A stretch of DNA of 11,114 nucleotides from Gammaproteobacteria bacterium (GCA_030618475.1 JAUXDG010000074.1:1-11114), one strand, 5' to 3'; shown: positions 1 through 8,652, counted from the first letter of the stretch. Program-made: numbers and translations. Notes: generated from the sequence alone by a model not told the origin.

Positions 1-681
1 CAACAGCAGAAAAAACACAGCGACCTGCTGTTCCGGCGGCAGGGTTTCATGGAGCAGGGTGGGGTAGTCGAAGACCAGGCCAGCCGGCACGCCCGTTCCG
101 CTCAGGCTGGCGTGGTTGAATGCCAGCAGCAGAAAGCCGAACAGCAACGGTACACCGCCCGCCAGCATCATCAGGGTGTACTTCACTGCGGCGTAACGCC
201 GCTGCGGGCCGACGCCCCACAGGCTGATCAGGAAAAAGGTCGGGATCAGGGTCAGTTCCCAGAACAGGAAGAACAGCATCGTATCCAGGGCGCAGAAGAT
301 GCCCAGTGTCGCGCTCTCCAGGATCAGCAGCAGCGTGTAGTACAGACGTGGCAGCGTGCGCACACTCGACCAGGAGGCCAGCAGGGCCGCGATGAAGAGT
401 AATACGGTAAAGGGCAGGAACAGCACGGAGATTCCATCGATACCGATGAGATACTCGATATGCAGGGTCGGAATCCACGCATGTTGTTCGACGAACTGGA
501 AGCCACCCGCCTTGTGGTCGAAATCCGCAACTACCGCCAGCGACAACACCAGGTCGACCAGCGCCGTCAACAGTGCGATCCAGCGGGCATGGCGCGGGTC
601 GGGAGTGAGCCAGATGAGTGACGCCCCGATCGGCAGGGTAATGATCAACAGACTCAGCAGTGGGAAACCGGATTCAGCCAT
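1..681 (-). CDS. NuoM-like proton-translocating membrane subunit of expanded DAB operon (partial, C-terminus outside window)
   Basis: The first 227 codons of an antiporter-type membrane subunit (proton_antipo_M family) are visible; the frame stays open to the window edge. I translated it from the reverse strand starting at the ATG at 681-679. The protein begins MAESGFPLLSLL and is strongly hydrophobic. At residues 141-147 it has the family motif WELTLIP, containing the TM5 glutamate (E142) that is essential for proton translocation in NuoM. LESATLG at about 121-127 and K167 in the following helix also fit NuoM. The TM7 and TM8 lysines and the TM12 residue lie beyond the edge. It starts 18 nt after the stop of the preceding NuoM/NuoN-like gene, so it is probably the last or near-last gene of the same transcript. 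By context it is an accessory ion-translocating subunit of a DAB-type carbon pump rather than complex I; that role is inferred. No strong Shine-Dalgarno is visible, so translational coupling is likely. Confidence 0.88.
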   Translation of the reverse strand, partial: MAESGFPLLSLLIITLPIGASLIWLTPDPRHARWIALLTALVDLVLSLAVVADFDHKAGGFQFVEQHAWIPTLHIEYLIGIDGISVLFLPFTVLLFIAALLASWSSVRTLPRLYYTLLLILESATLGIFCALDTMLFFLFWELTLIPTFFLISLWGVGPQRRYAAVKYTLMMLAGGVPLLFGFLLLAFNHASLSGTGVPAGLVFDYPTLLHETLPPEQQVAVFFLLL

Positions 682-699
682 GGTTAATATCGCCTGGTA

Positions 700-2244
700 T
701 CAATGTGGCATCAGTTCCATGGTGCCGGTGTGGATATGCTGGTACTGGCTGCTCAGGCCCTCGAATGAGTGCTCGATGAGCTGCAGCCAGGGTTCGGAAT
801 AGAAGCCCGTGCCCAGCAGGATGAGGATCATCATGATGGCGATGGTGCGTTCCATGCCGGTGGCGGGATCAATGTGATGTTTCTGTGTCGACTCGTCGAG
901 CGGCGCCAGGAAGGCGCGCTGAAAGGCCCACAGCAGAAACGCAGCCGCCGCGACATTGCCCAGTGCTGCTGCGATCGTCGTCAGTGCGCCGAACTCCTGG
1001 ATCGCCGCTTCCAGCACCAGGTGCGCAGCATCGAAACCCGGCGTGCCCGGCATGCCGATGATGGACAGTCCGGCAATCAGGAATGCCACGCCGATCACCG
1101 GCAGAGAATCGAACAGGCCACCGAGGCGCGACAGGGTCAGGGTGCGCGTGCGGCGGTAGACGACGCTCGACATGAACAGCAGGCCGGCGGTGGCGAGACC
1201 GAAATTAACCGACAGCATGAGACTGCCCTGAAAGGCCTCGGTGCTGAGGGTGAACAGGCCGATGATCAGCAAGCTGGTGTGGCTGACCACGGCGAAGGCC
1301 AGCAAACGGCGCAGGTTGGTCTGCATCAGCGCCAGGATGGCGGCGTAGAAGATACCGGCGAGTGCGAATGCAACCACCCAGACATGCCACTGCATCACGG
1401 CATCGGGCAGCAGAGGAAACACAAAGCGCAGCAGTCCGTAGATCCCCACCTTGAGACCGAGCAGGAAAACCCCGGCCACGGCTACGGTGCCGTGTTCGGC
1501 AATCGATGGCAGCCAGCCGTGCAGGGGAAATACCGGTATGCGGATACCCAGGCCGTAGAACAGCAGAAAGAAGATCACCGTCTGGATCGCGCCGGGTATC
1601 GGTACGCCGGCAAGCCGGTGCAGGTCGAAATTCCATTGGCCGTCGTTGGCCACGGCGTAATTCCAGCCCAGCATGACGAGACCGGCGCCCAGCAACAACA
1701 GGCCGGTGGCCATGAACTGCAGGTAACGCTGTAAGGCCATTTCTTCATGCGGCGCGTTCGACCAGCCCTTCAGCAGGTAAGCGACCAGATTGAGCTGGAC
1801 GGCGGACAGCAGCGTGAACCAGAGCAGGTCCTGGGTAGCGAACAGGCTCTGCAGAGAAGCTTCCACGGCGAAAACGATCGCCAGGTAGCGGTCCAGTCCG
1901 GGCAGATGCCGTGCCTGTGTATAGAGCACTACCATCAGCGACAGCAGCGCGGTGAGCAACATGAACAGTACCGTCATGCCATCGGCTGCCACGTGATAAC
2001 CGAGAATGGGCAGCAGTGGAAGGTATTCGCCCAACTGCATGGCCGCCTGCGTGGAATCAAAGTGACGGTACAGATCCACGGCCAGCAACAGTTCCACGAC
2101 TGCGAATCCGGCGGCGATCAGTGACAGCCGCTTGCGTTTGCGCACGATCATTATCAGCAGCATGGCAAGCAGCGGCAGTAATTGCAGCGCCGCCAGGATC
2201 GGGTAAGCGGACTGCGATGTCCAATGCAGCTCGGTTATTTCCAT
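700..2244 (-). CDS. Degenerate NuoM/NuoN-like membrane subunit of expanded DAB operon
   Basis: A 514-residue polytopic membrane protein of the proton_antipo_M family, with hydrophobic helices throughout. Family landmarks visible are FPLHGWLPSIAEHG at 239-252, K265 in LLGLKVGIYGLLR (the TM8 lysine region), SH at 321-322, and GMPGTPGF at 397-404. Against the NuoM-like paralogue encoded at 7109-8572, the key charged positions differ. The TM5 WEL motif is replaced by SAV (A148 where E is expected). The TM7 lysine is arginine (R235 in GLGIRIPVF). The TM12 glutamate is alanine (A407), with D405 and E412 nearby. It may therefore be a structural or modulating subunit, or use a different ion path. The C-terminal 15 residues are polar with two histidines. 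The start ATG lies 1 nt after the dabB stop (TGA-C-ATG), implying translational coupling. The family is clear; the exact NuoM versus NuoN class and the role are inferred. Confidence 0.87.
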   Translation of the reverse strand: MEITELHWTSQSAYPILAALQLLPLLAMLLIMIVRKRKRLSLIAAGFAVVELLLAVDLYRHFDSTQAAMQLGEYLPLLPILGYHVAADGMTVLFMLLTALLSLMVVLYTQARHLPGLDRYLAIVFAVEASLQSLFATQDLLWFTLLSAVQLNLVAYLLKGWSNAPHEEMALQRYLQFMATGLLLLGAGLVMLGWNYAVANDGQWNFDLHRLAGVPIPGAIQTVIFFLLFYGLGIRIPVFPLHGWLPSIAEHGTVAVAGVFLLGLKVGIYGLLRFVFPLLPDAVMQWHVWVVAFALAGIFYAAILALMQTNLRRLLAFAVVSHTSLLIIGLFTLSTEAFQGSLMLSVNFGLATAGLLFMSSVVYRRTRTLTLSRLGGLFDSLPVIGVAFLIAGLSIIGMPGTPGFDAAHLVLEAAIQEFGALTTIAAALGNVAAAAFLLWAFQRAFLAPLDESTQKHHIDPATGMERTIAIMMILILLGTGFYSEPWLQLIEHSFEGLSSQYQHIHTGTMELMPH

Positions 2245-2245
2245 G

Positions 2246-3808
2246 TCACAGTATCACGATGAAGGTGATCAGTATCAGCAGGAACAGATAGCGAGGCTGG
2301 CTGAGCAGAAGCTCGACCTTTTCCAGGTTCCTGCCGAGGCGTTGTATTAAATTGAAAATGCCCTCGTCGCCGCCTTTGAGTACCAGGTGTTCCTCAAACC
2401 ATTGCAGCAGTACGGCGACGCCCTCCATCAGACGGCCTGCCACGCCTCTGCCACGGCCGACATCGCCGCTGTCGCCGACCACACGGCCGGCTTCGCCGAC
2501 TTTGAATTGCTCCCACTGTGCCAGTGAAGACACTGCACTGGCTGAGCCGGGCAGGCCGACCAGCCGGTTGACCACCTGCTGGTCGAAGGACTGTATATCG
2601 CGTGCCAGGTAGCGGACCGGCTTGATCAGCAGCCAGTTGGCGATATTATCGAGCCAGAAGCGCTGCAGGCTGGCGGTATACAGCCAGCGTCTGTGTTGCA
2701 GCCAGCGCGGTACCGGCCGATTGGAACGGCCCATGAGGTGCATCAGTCCTGGCGCGCTCAGGAACTGGTAGGCGCGCCAGGCTGCGTGTGCCGCCAGATG
2801 CCAGGCCGCGAAGCTGAACCAGCCGAGACCGCACTCCAGAAACATCAGCCCCACCTGCCCGGTGGTGGAGAAGATCAGAGCGCTCTTGGTGTCAGTCTGT
2901 ACCAGGCCGGCAAGCAATCCATACAGTGCAGTGATGGCGCCGAGCACGGCCAGCAACAGCATCAGTTCCGGTATCAGTTCGAACAGCGGGGCCAGCCTGA
3001 TGATCAGATAGACGCCGGCATGCACCATCAGTGCACCATAGAAGATGGCGCTGGACGGTGTCGGACCTTCCAGCGCCCGCGCGATCCAGGGTGCGAAAGG
3101 TACCTGGGCGGATTTGACCAGTGCCGCCAGCAGGAAACACGACAGGATCAATCCGACCTTGAGTGTCTCCAGGACACCGCCGCAGGCGAGGATGTCGGGC
3201 CACTCGACACTGCCCAGCCAGAACAGCGACAACACAATGGCGATGATGAAGCTGGCATCACCGATGCGGTTTGTGACGAAGGCGCGGGTGGCATTGGCGG
3301 TGGCGGTGGGGCGGTCAAAGGCGTAGGCGATCAACAGATAGGAGCTGACGCCCGCCAGTTCCCAGCCGATAAAGGTGAGCATGGCGCTGCCGGCCATCAC
3401 CAGCAGCAGCATGGCGCCCATGAACAGGCTCAGGATCATGAAGAAACGCTGAAAGCCGTCTTCACGGTGCATGTAGTTTACCGAAAAACGCAGCGTCAAC
3501 AGTGACAGCAGCGCCACCAGGGTGGCCATCGACAGACCGAGTGTGTCCAGCGTGAAGCTGATGCGGATTTCATAGACACCGCTGCTCAGCCAGGAACCGA
3601 AGGCGATCTGTCCCGGCGCACCCCTGACCAGGGCCAGCAGGTCAATGACGAGTATCAGCAGCAGGGACAGTGTGGCCGCGGCTATGGCGATGCGGCTGGT
3701 TGATTTCTCCAGGGCCTCGCCACGGTTGCCGGCGATGACATAGACTACCCCAATCCAGGCAGCGGCCAGCATCGGCAGGACAGGGATCAGCCAGGCGAGT
3801 TCAACCAT
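2246..3808 (-). CDS. dabB: DabB: NuoL-like membrane subunit of the DAB inorganic carbon pump
   Basis: A 520-residue NuoL-type membrane subunit, the expected partner of DabA. In described DAB systems DabB is the cation-translocating, energy-coupling subunit in the inner membrane. Visible motifs are FIGWELAGVSSYLL at 146-159 with the TM5 glutamate E150, VKSAQVPFAPW at 231-241 with the TM7 lysine K232, H263 in MVHAGVYL, the TM8 region QTDTKSALIFSTTGQVG with K308, and the TM10 motif AWHLAAHAAWRAYQFL at 335-350 (arginine replaces the usual NuoL lysine). Beyond about residue 350 no helix block is visible until a terminal one at 503-520. The TM11-TM14 block of a roughly 610-residue NuoL, including the broken TM12, therefore seems absent. 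In its place is a polar segment with a Gly/Arg-rich stretch (438-460). The ATG overlaps the end of dabA by 8 nt, with a weak GGTGG upstream, so the two are translationally coupled. The pairing with DUF2309 makes the assignment firm. Confidence 0.9.
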   Translation of the reverse strand: MVELAWLIPVLPMLAAAWIGVVYVIAGNRGEALEKSTSRIAIAAATLSLLLILVIDLLALVRGAPGQIAFGSWLSSGVYEIRISFTLDTLGLSMATLVALLSLLTLRFSVNYMHREDGFQRFFMILSLFMGAMLLLVMAGSAMLTFIGWELAGVSSYLLIAYAFDRPTATANATRAFVTNRIGDASFIIAIVLSLFWLGSVEWPDILACGGVLETLKVGLILSCFLLAALVKSAQVPFAPWIARALEGPTPSSAIFYGALMVHAGVYLIIRLAPLFELIPELMLLLAVLGAITALYGLLAGLVQTDTKSALIFSTTGQVGLMFLECGLGWFSFAAWHLAAHAAWRAYQFLSAPGLMHLMGRSNRPVPRWLQHRRWLYTASLQRFWLDNIANWLLIKPVRYLARDIQSFDQQVVNRLVGLPGSASAVSSLAQWEQFKVGEAGRVVGDSGDVGRGRGVAGRLMEGVAVLLQWFEEHLVLKGGDEGIFNLIQRLGRNLEKVELLLSQPRYLFLLILITFIVIL

Positions 3809-6800
3809 CGGTGGCCACCGTTTCGATGAGTGCCGGGGTCAGTGGCAGCGTATGGCCGCTGTACCACTCGGCTGAGCGGGCCACTATCGGCAGCGCGGTG
3901 ATATTTCCGCGCCAGGGTTCGAAGCCTTTGCCGGGTGTGAAAACCTGAATGCTGTCACTGTCCGGGTCTTTCGCGCTGAGCAGCAACCAGCCGTTGCCGA
4001 TCAGTTCCTGCAAGGCTGGCTGGCGTTGGTAGATGCGGGCGAGCACTTCAGTCTTTGCCTCGACGACGACCTGCAGGCGCATGGCTTCGTGGATTTCTAT
4101 CATTTGTTTTGGCAGGCCGGTGCGCAGGTCGGAGCCGGCACCCTCCATGACGCCAAACAGGCCGGTGACATTGTGGGTGATCTTGGAACCACATCCGTAG
4201 CGCTCGTTGTTGGCGGTGGAGAAGTAGTACTCGAGGTTGATGCCTGCGCCCACCGGTCCGACGGCGAGCAGTATGGCTTCCAGCACGTCGCCCTCCGGAT
4301 CCTGGCTCGGGTCATAGGAGATCAGGAATACCCGCCGGTCGAAAAAGGCGCCCTGACTGACCGAACGCCGGCCGATGATGGCCGCGGCGTTGGTGGCGTG
4401 TCCGAGTTCAGGGCGGGCCTGGCTGAAGTCTTTGGCGCGTCCGAGCATATGTTGCAGCGCCCGTTGCGGGCTTGGATTCCGCGGCGCCGAGGCCAGCCGG
4501 CGGGCACGTTCGTGCGCGGAGCCCAGGGTGGCGATGGCGAGATCGTTGCTGAGTGTTTCAAAGTACTCTTGTGATGCTGGTGGCAGCCGGTCCAGGTCGT
4601 ACCAGCTGATGTCCTCGCTGCAGGTGTCGTGCTCGGCGCCGACGAACCAGGTGTCATCGGGGATGTTGCAGCCACGCGACCTGAGTAATGCGCGGACCTC
4701 GGGGCGGTTGGCCATGGCCGCGAACACGCGTGCATTCGGACCGCCGTGACGGCCGCTGCAGGCACCGCAGTCATAGGCCGCCAGGTGCGGGTTGTTCTGG
4801 CTGCTGGAGCCGTGGCCCATGAGGACGACCAGTGGTGCGAAGCCTTTCTGCAGTCCAATGGCGCGCAGGAAGCCGAACACCCGGTCGGCCTGTTCCAGGT
4901 CGGTGAAACCGGGACGCGGTTGTTGCGGTGTCGCCGGCCTGTCTTCGCTGGCGTTGATATCGACCCGGGTCGGTACCACGCGTTCGAAGCCGATACGCAG
5001 CCGGTCCGAGAGTTGCCCGACTTGGCGTGGTGCCAGCAGCTTGGCCGTCAGCGCCGCCAGCGCGCCCGGTGCGGCGAGCAGGATCAGCAGGGTCGAGCGT
5101 AACAGATTGCGGCGTGTTTCCTGGTAAAGCAGGTCACTGAGGTGTTGACGCAGGCGGCGACGCCTGTGGTGCTGTCCGGCCAGTGTCTGCTGAGCGGATT
5201 GCGGTGTCTCGCGCACCTCGTGTGACGGTGTGACCACCACCGGGCAGAGCGGCGTCACTTTGCTATCGTCGAGTCCGCGCCAGTTAATGGATACGCCGAA
5301 AAAACCGGCGGCGCCCAGCGTCTCGATGTGCGGGTTGTGTTCTTCAAGATGGCGGCGGAAGCCTTCTTCGCGGTCATCCATGCAGAACACCACCTGCCCG
5401 TCGGGACGTGTATCGCGCGTCTTCCAGCGGCCACGTCCCTGGTTGTTGACCAGGGCATTGAACAATTGTTCACGGTAGTGAAATTCATAGGCCTGCAGCC
5501 AGATAAAGCCTGTGCGTTCGGGGTCAAGTACGTTGATGCAGGCGAAAATACGCTCGATGGCGCTGCCTTCCAGGTCACGAATGTCGGTGCCGCATACCCC
5601 GAGGTGCTGCGCCAGTCGGAACAGGCGCCAGGCACTGCGGTAGACGCTGTAACCCGCCGGGTGGTCAGACGCCGGACTCTGGCGCCAGGTCCAGATCATG
5701 TGTGCCAGGTGTCGCCACTGCCCCTCGTCGGTGTTGCACAGAGGGGAGCAGTTGAGCAGGCCTTGCGCCAGCGTAACCAGGTATTCCGGCAGGTGCGAGT
5801 TGTAGACGGTGTAACGCACCAGAAATTCGGCCTGGTGGTGCCGGAAATACCAGCGGATGACGTCGAAGCTGGCCTCGATGTTCCAGCGCTGGCGGCACAG
5901 ACGCTGGGCGACCAGGCGTTCCAGTACCAGCCTTACCGCCAGGTAGTCCAGCATATCGACCTTGACCTGCGCCAGCCCTTCGTAGCCCGGGCGCTTGTGC
6001 CGCCACAGGAACATGCCCGACCAGCCGGGCAGTTCCAGCGCCAGGCGTTGCAGATAGGGCGCCCATTTTTCCTCGGCCAGGCCCAGCCACTTGAGTTCGA
6101 TGACAATGGTATCCAGGGGATTGTCCGGCAGCGCTTCGATACTGTCCTGCCAGTCCGGCAGTTCCTCGAACACCCAAGCCATGTCCAGCGCAGCGCTGGC
6201 CCGCCAGACTGCATAGAAACCGCAGTCCCGGTCCGGGGCGTTCCATGCGGCCTGACCCTGGTCCAGAAAGGAGCCGATATGGCGGACCAGTTGTGGCCGC
6301 ATGGCATCCATCAGGTCGATACCGGTGAGGGCCTTTAGCAGTCCTGACAAGGTGAGTTCATGGCCCAGGCGCCCGAACATCGTCTCCATCGATGTATCGG
6401 CTTCGCGGTCGATAAGGCGGTCCATCACCAGCGGGATCGTAGCACTGCGCTCTTCCTCGCTGATGACGCTGGAGAGCATCTTCTCCGCCTGCTCCGGGCT
6501 CATGTCCAGCAATTCCTCGGGATGCAGAATGTAGTGATCCAGGCCGAGGGCGTGCAGACAGGCGGTCCATAGGTCATCGATGGCCTCGGCCTCGGTGGTC
6601 AGTCCATGCCTGGCGGCAGCGGCGAGCAGGCGGCTGCGGCTGGCCTCGCTGATATCCGGCTGAAAAGCGCATAGTGCATTACGCTCTTCGATCTGCCAGT
6701 TGAGCTGGCAGCCGGTCACGGGCTTGATGGGGTGCGTCAGCGCAGCAATCAGTATATCGCCACCCTGGACCTGCCCGGCGTCGGCAGTAAAGATGACTTC

Positions 6801-7097
6801 TCCGCTATCGAGTTCAGGATCATCGCTCAGGATCCTTTCCAGGTCCTCCCGCGTGATGCGCCCCTCCTGATAGTTACGCCGGAACTGCTCTTCCGGCAGG
6901 TAACCGTAGGCGCCGGTGACTCTGTGTGCCGCTTCCAGCGCCTGTGCAAAGGGCAGGTGCTGGAAGCCATGCAACGTGTTGTGGTGGACGAAGTCCTTGA
7001 TCGCCGCCTGACCGGGAAGCACGTGCTCGAAGTGCTCGATGATCTGAAGCAGGTGTGCGCGAAGTTCGACAGGCGTGGTGGGAATTGATTCAGACAT
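3801..7097 (-). CDS. dabA: DabA: DUF2309/UPF0753 zinc beta-carbonic-anhydrase-like subunit of the DAB pump (long form)
   Basis: A 1098-residue DUF2309 protein, recognised from FVHHNTLHGFQHLPF near the N-terminus (36-50), the CxDxR motif and the GHG...C motif. DabA is thought to hydrate CO2 to bicarbonate at the cytoplasmic face of the membrane, driven vectorially through DabB. The predicted zinc site is intact: C572 and D574 in VFCMDDREEGFRRHLEE, with R576 completing CxDxR, then H762 in LMGHGSSSQ and C777 in AYDCGACSG. The 15-residue H-to-C spacing equals that of the H524/C539 pair of Halothiobacillus DabA2. The protein is about 270 residues longer than the roughly 830-residue DabA2, mostly through extra sequence before the first zinc cysteine (C572 versus C351). 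An Arg/His-rich patch (643-652) followed by a hydrophobic stretch (about 667-690) may contact the membrane. The ATG has a good Shine-Dalgarno (AGGGG at 7106-7110, spacing 8) overlapping the upstream stop codon. Confidence 0.95.
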   Translation of the reverse strand: MSESIPTTPVELRAHLLQIIEHFEHVLPGQAAIKDFVHHNTLHGFQHLPFAQALEAAHRVTGAYGYLPEEQFRRNYQEGRITREDLERILSDDPELDSGEVIFTADAGQVQGGDILIAALTHPIKPVTGCQLNWQIEERNALCAFQPDISEASRSRLLAAAARHGLTTEAEAIDDLWTACLHALGLDHYILHPEELLDMSPEQAEKMLSSVISEEERSATIPLVMDRLIDREADTSMETMFGRLGHELTLSGLLKALTGIDLMDAMRPQLVRHIGSFLDQGQAAWNAPDRDCGFYAVWRASAALDMAWVFEELPDWQDSIEALPDNPLDTIVIELKWLGLAEEKWAPYLQRLALELPGWSGMFLWRHKRPGYEGLAQVKVDMLDYLAVRLVLERLVAQRLCRQRWNIEASFDVIRWYFRHHQAEFLVRYTVYNSHLPEYLVTLAQGLLNCSPLCNTDEGQWRHLAHMIWTWRQSPASDHPAGYSVYRSAWRLFRLAQHLGVCGTDIRDLEGSAIERIFACINVLDPERTGFIWLQAYEFHYREQLFNALVNNQGRGRWKTRDTRPDGQVVFCMDDREEGFRRHLEEHNPHIETLGAAGFFGVSINWRGLDDSKVTPLCPVVVTPSHEVRETPQSAQQTLAGQHHRRRRLRQHLSDLLYQETRRNLLRSTLLILLAAPGALAALTAKLLAPRQVGQLSDRLRIGFERVVPTRVDINASEDRPATPQQPRPGFTDLEQADRVFGFLRAIGLQKGFAPLVVLMGHGSSSQNNPHLAAYDCGACSGRHGGPNARVFAAMANRPEVRALLRSRGCNIPDDTWFVGAEHDTCSEDISWYDLDRLPPASQEYFETLSNDLAIATLGSAHERARRLASAPRNPSPQRALQHMLGRAKDFSQARPELGHATNAAAIIGRRSVSQGAFFDRRVFLISYDPSQDPEGDVLEAILLAVGPVGAGINLEYYFSTANNERYGCGSKITHNVTGLFGVMEGAGSDLRTGLPKQMIEIHEAMRLQVVVEAKTEVLARIYQRQPALQELIGNGWLLLSAKDPDSDSIQVFTPGKGFEPWRGNITALPIVARSAEWYSGHTLPLTPALIETVATDG

Positions 7098-7108
7098 TCA
7101 ACAATCCC

Positions 7109-8572
7109 CTACAGCCCCGCGAAGTTGGCGCTCAACTGCCTGATAGAAGCAGCCATGAGTTCCAGTGCCGGTCGCGGTGCGATGCCCAGCAGGATGATGG
7201 CTGTGGCGAGCACACCGGCTGCGGTCAGTTCCGTGGCCCGCAGATCCTGTATATCCCGCATTCGGGGGCGTACCGGTCCGGTGAACAGGCGCCCTATGGT
7301 GCGCACCGAATAGGCCGCACTGATCAGCATGCCAACACTGACCAGCAGCATCAGCCAGCCCCAGCGTTCGAAACCGCCGATGATAGCGTGCAGCTCGGCA
7401 ATGAAACCGGCCGTGCCCGGGATGCCCATGCCGGCCAGCAGTGCCAGAGAGGTGAAGAACGCAAAACGCGGCGTCACCTGCATCAGTGAGCTGTAGTCGT
7501 TCACGTCGCGGGTGTGAGTGCGCTCATAGAGCAGGCCGATGAGCAGAAACAGGGCGCCCGCTACCAGTCCGTGGGCGACCATCTGCATCACCGCACCGGT
7601 GAGTCCGGCGATGTTGAACGCGGCGATGCCAAGCAGCACTATACCCATATGGCTGACGGAGGAATAAGCGATCATTGCCTTGAGATCGCTCTGCCGCCAG
7701 GCCAGCAGACCGCCATAGATCAGACTGAACAGGGCCAGCCCGGCCAGCAGCGGTTGCAGGGCTGCGATCGCCTCCGGCAGCATGGTCGCTGCGCGAATCA
7801 GACCGTACGAGCCCATCTTCAGCAGTACGCCGGAGAGCAGAATGGAAATCGGGCTGGGCGCCTCTACGTGTGCCAGCGGCAGCCAGCCATGGATGGGGAA
7901 TATCGACATTTTGACCCCGAAGCCGATCAGAAAGCCGAAAAAGATCAGCACCTGGGTATGTTCCGGTAGCGTTCGGGCACCGTCTCCCATGCTGGCCATG
8001 GCGAAGGAGTGCGCGGGTGTGACATCGAAGAGTACCAGCAGACTGATCAGCATGAACACCGAGCCGCCCATGGTATAGAGCACAAAATTGAGTGCGGCCT
8101 GGTGCCGGCGCCGTCCACCCCAGCGGTCGATCAGAAAGAACAGCGGGATGAGCGTCAGTTCCCAGAGCAGGTAGAACAGAGTCCAGTCCTGGGCCATGAA
8201 GACACCGAGCATGGCGCTCTCCAGCATCAGCACCAGGACAAAATACCATTTCACTCGCTCGCGAATACTGCGCGATGCCAGCAGGGTGATGAAACACAGT
8301 AATGTCGCCAGCAGGACCATCGGCAATGAAAAGCCGTCCAGACCGAGAGCGTAGGAAGTCCCCAGGCGCGGATTCCAGGGGACTTGCTCGAAGAATTGCA
8401 GCCCTGCCACGCCTGTGTCGAACATCGACAGCAGACCCCAGGACAGCAACATTGCCGCGGCCGCTGCAGACAGGGCGACGGCACGGATTACGCGAATCTG
8501 TTGTCCGGGCAGCACAGAGATCAGCACAGCACCGATTGCCGGTAGCAATAACAGCAATGTCAGCAGAGGCAT
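7109..8572 (-). CDS. NuoM-like proton-translocating membrane subunit, first gene of expanded DAB operon
   Basis: A 487-residue protein, close to NuoM length, with hydrophobic helices throughout. All hallmark charged residues of an active antiporter-type subunit are visible: TM5 glutamate E138 in FYLLWELTLIPLFFLI, TM7 lysine K221 in GFGVKMSIFPIHGWLPLAHV, K252 in LLKMGSYGLIR, K298 in QSDLKAMIAYSSVSHMG with H308, H334 in MVAHGLVAGALF, and TM12 glutamate E393 in GIPGTAGFIAELHAI. It could be annotated as complex I NuoM. However, it stands 11 nt upstream of dabA with no other complex I genes around, so a role in energising bicarbonate accumulation is inferred. The start ATG has a Shine-Dalgarno AAGGG (8581-8585 on the plus strand as CCCTT) with 8-nt spacing. 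It is the promoter-proximal gene, preceded by the 400-bp divergent regulatory region. Confidence 0.92.
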   Translation of the reverse strand: MPLLTLLLLLPAIGAVLISVLPGQQIRVIRAVALSAAAAAMLLSWGLLSMFDTGVAGLQFFEQVPWNPRLGTSYALGLDGFSLPMVLLATLLCFITLLASRSIRERVKWYFVLVLMLESAMLGVFMAQDWTLFYLLWELTLIPLFFLIDRWGGRRRHQAALNFVLYTMGGSVFMLISLLVLFDVTPAHSFAMASMGDGARTLPEHTQVLIFFGFLIGFGVKMSIFPIHGWLPLAHVEAPSPISILLSGVLLKMGSYGLIRAATMLPEAIAALQPLLAGLALFSLIYGGLLAWRQSDLKAMIAYSSVSHMGIVLLGIAAFNIAGLTGAVMQMVAHGLVAGALFLLIGLLYERTHTRDVNDYSSLMQVTPRFAFFTSLALLAGMGIPGTAGFIAELHAIIGGFERWGWLMLLVSVGMLISAAYSVRTIGRLFTGPVRPRMRDIQDLRATELTAAGVLATAIILLGIAPRPALELMAASIRQLSANFAGL

Positions 8573-8652
8573 AACTCAGACCCTTGTTGCAGGAAGCAAA
8601 TACGCGGTGCGGGGTAATCCAGGACGAACTGCGCGAGCACAATCCGGATGTT

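Noticed and set aside
5328..6338. 336-codon plus-strand open frame inside dabA
   Set aside because: It is antisense to well-conserved DUF2309 sequence in GC-rich DNA, with composition typical of a complementary-strand shadow.
1..8572. Complex I (nuo) operon
   Set aside because: Only antiporter-type membrane subunits are present and they flank a DUF2309 gene; no NuoA-K, NuoH or peripheral subunits appear, and NuoL-M-N order is interrupted by DabA.
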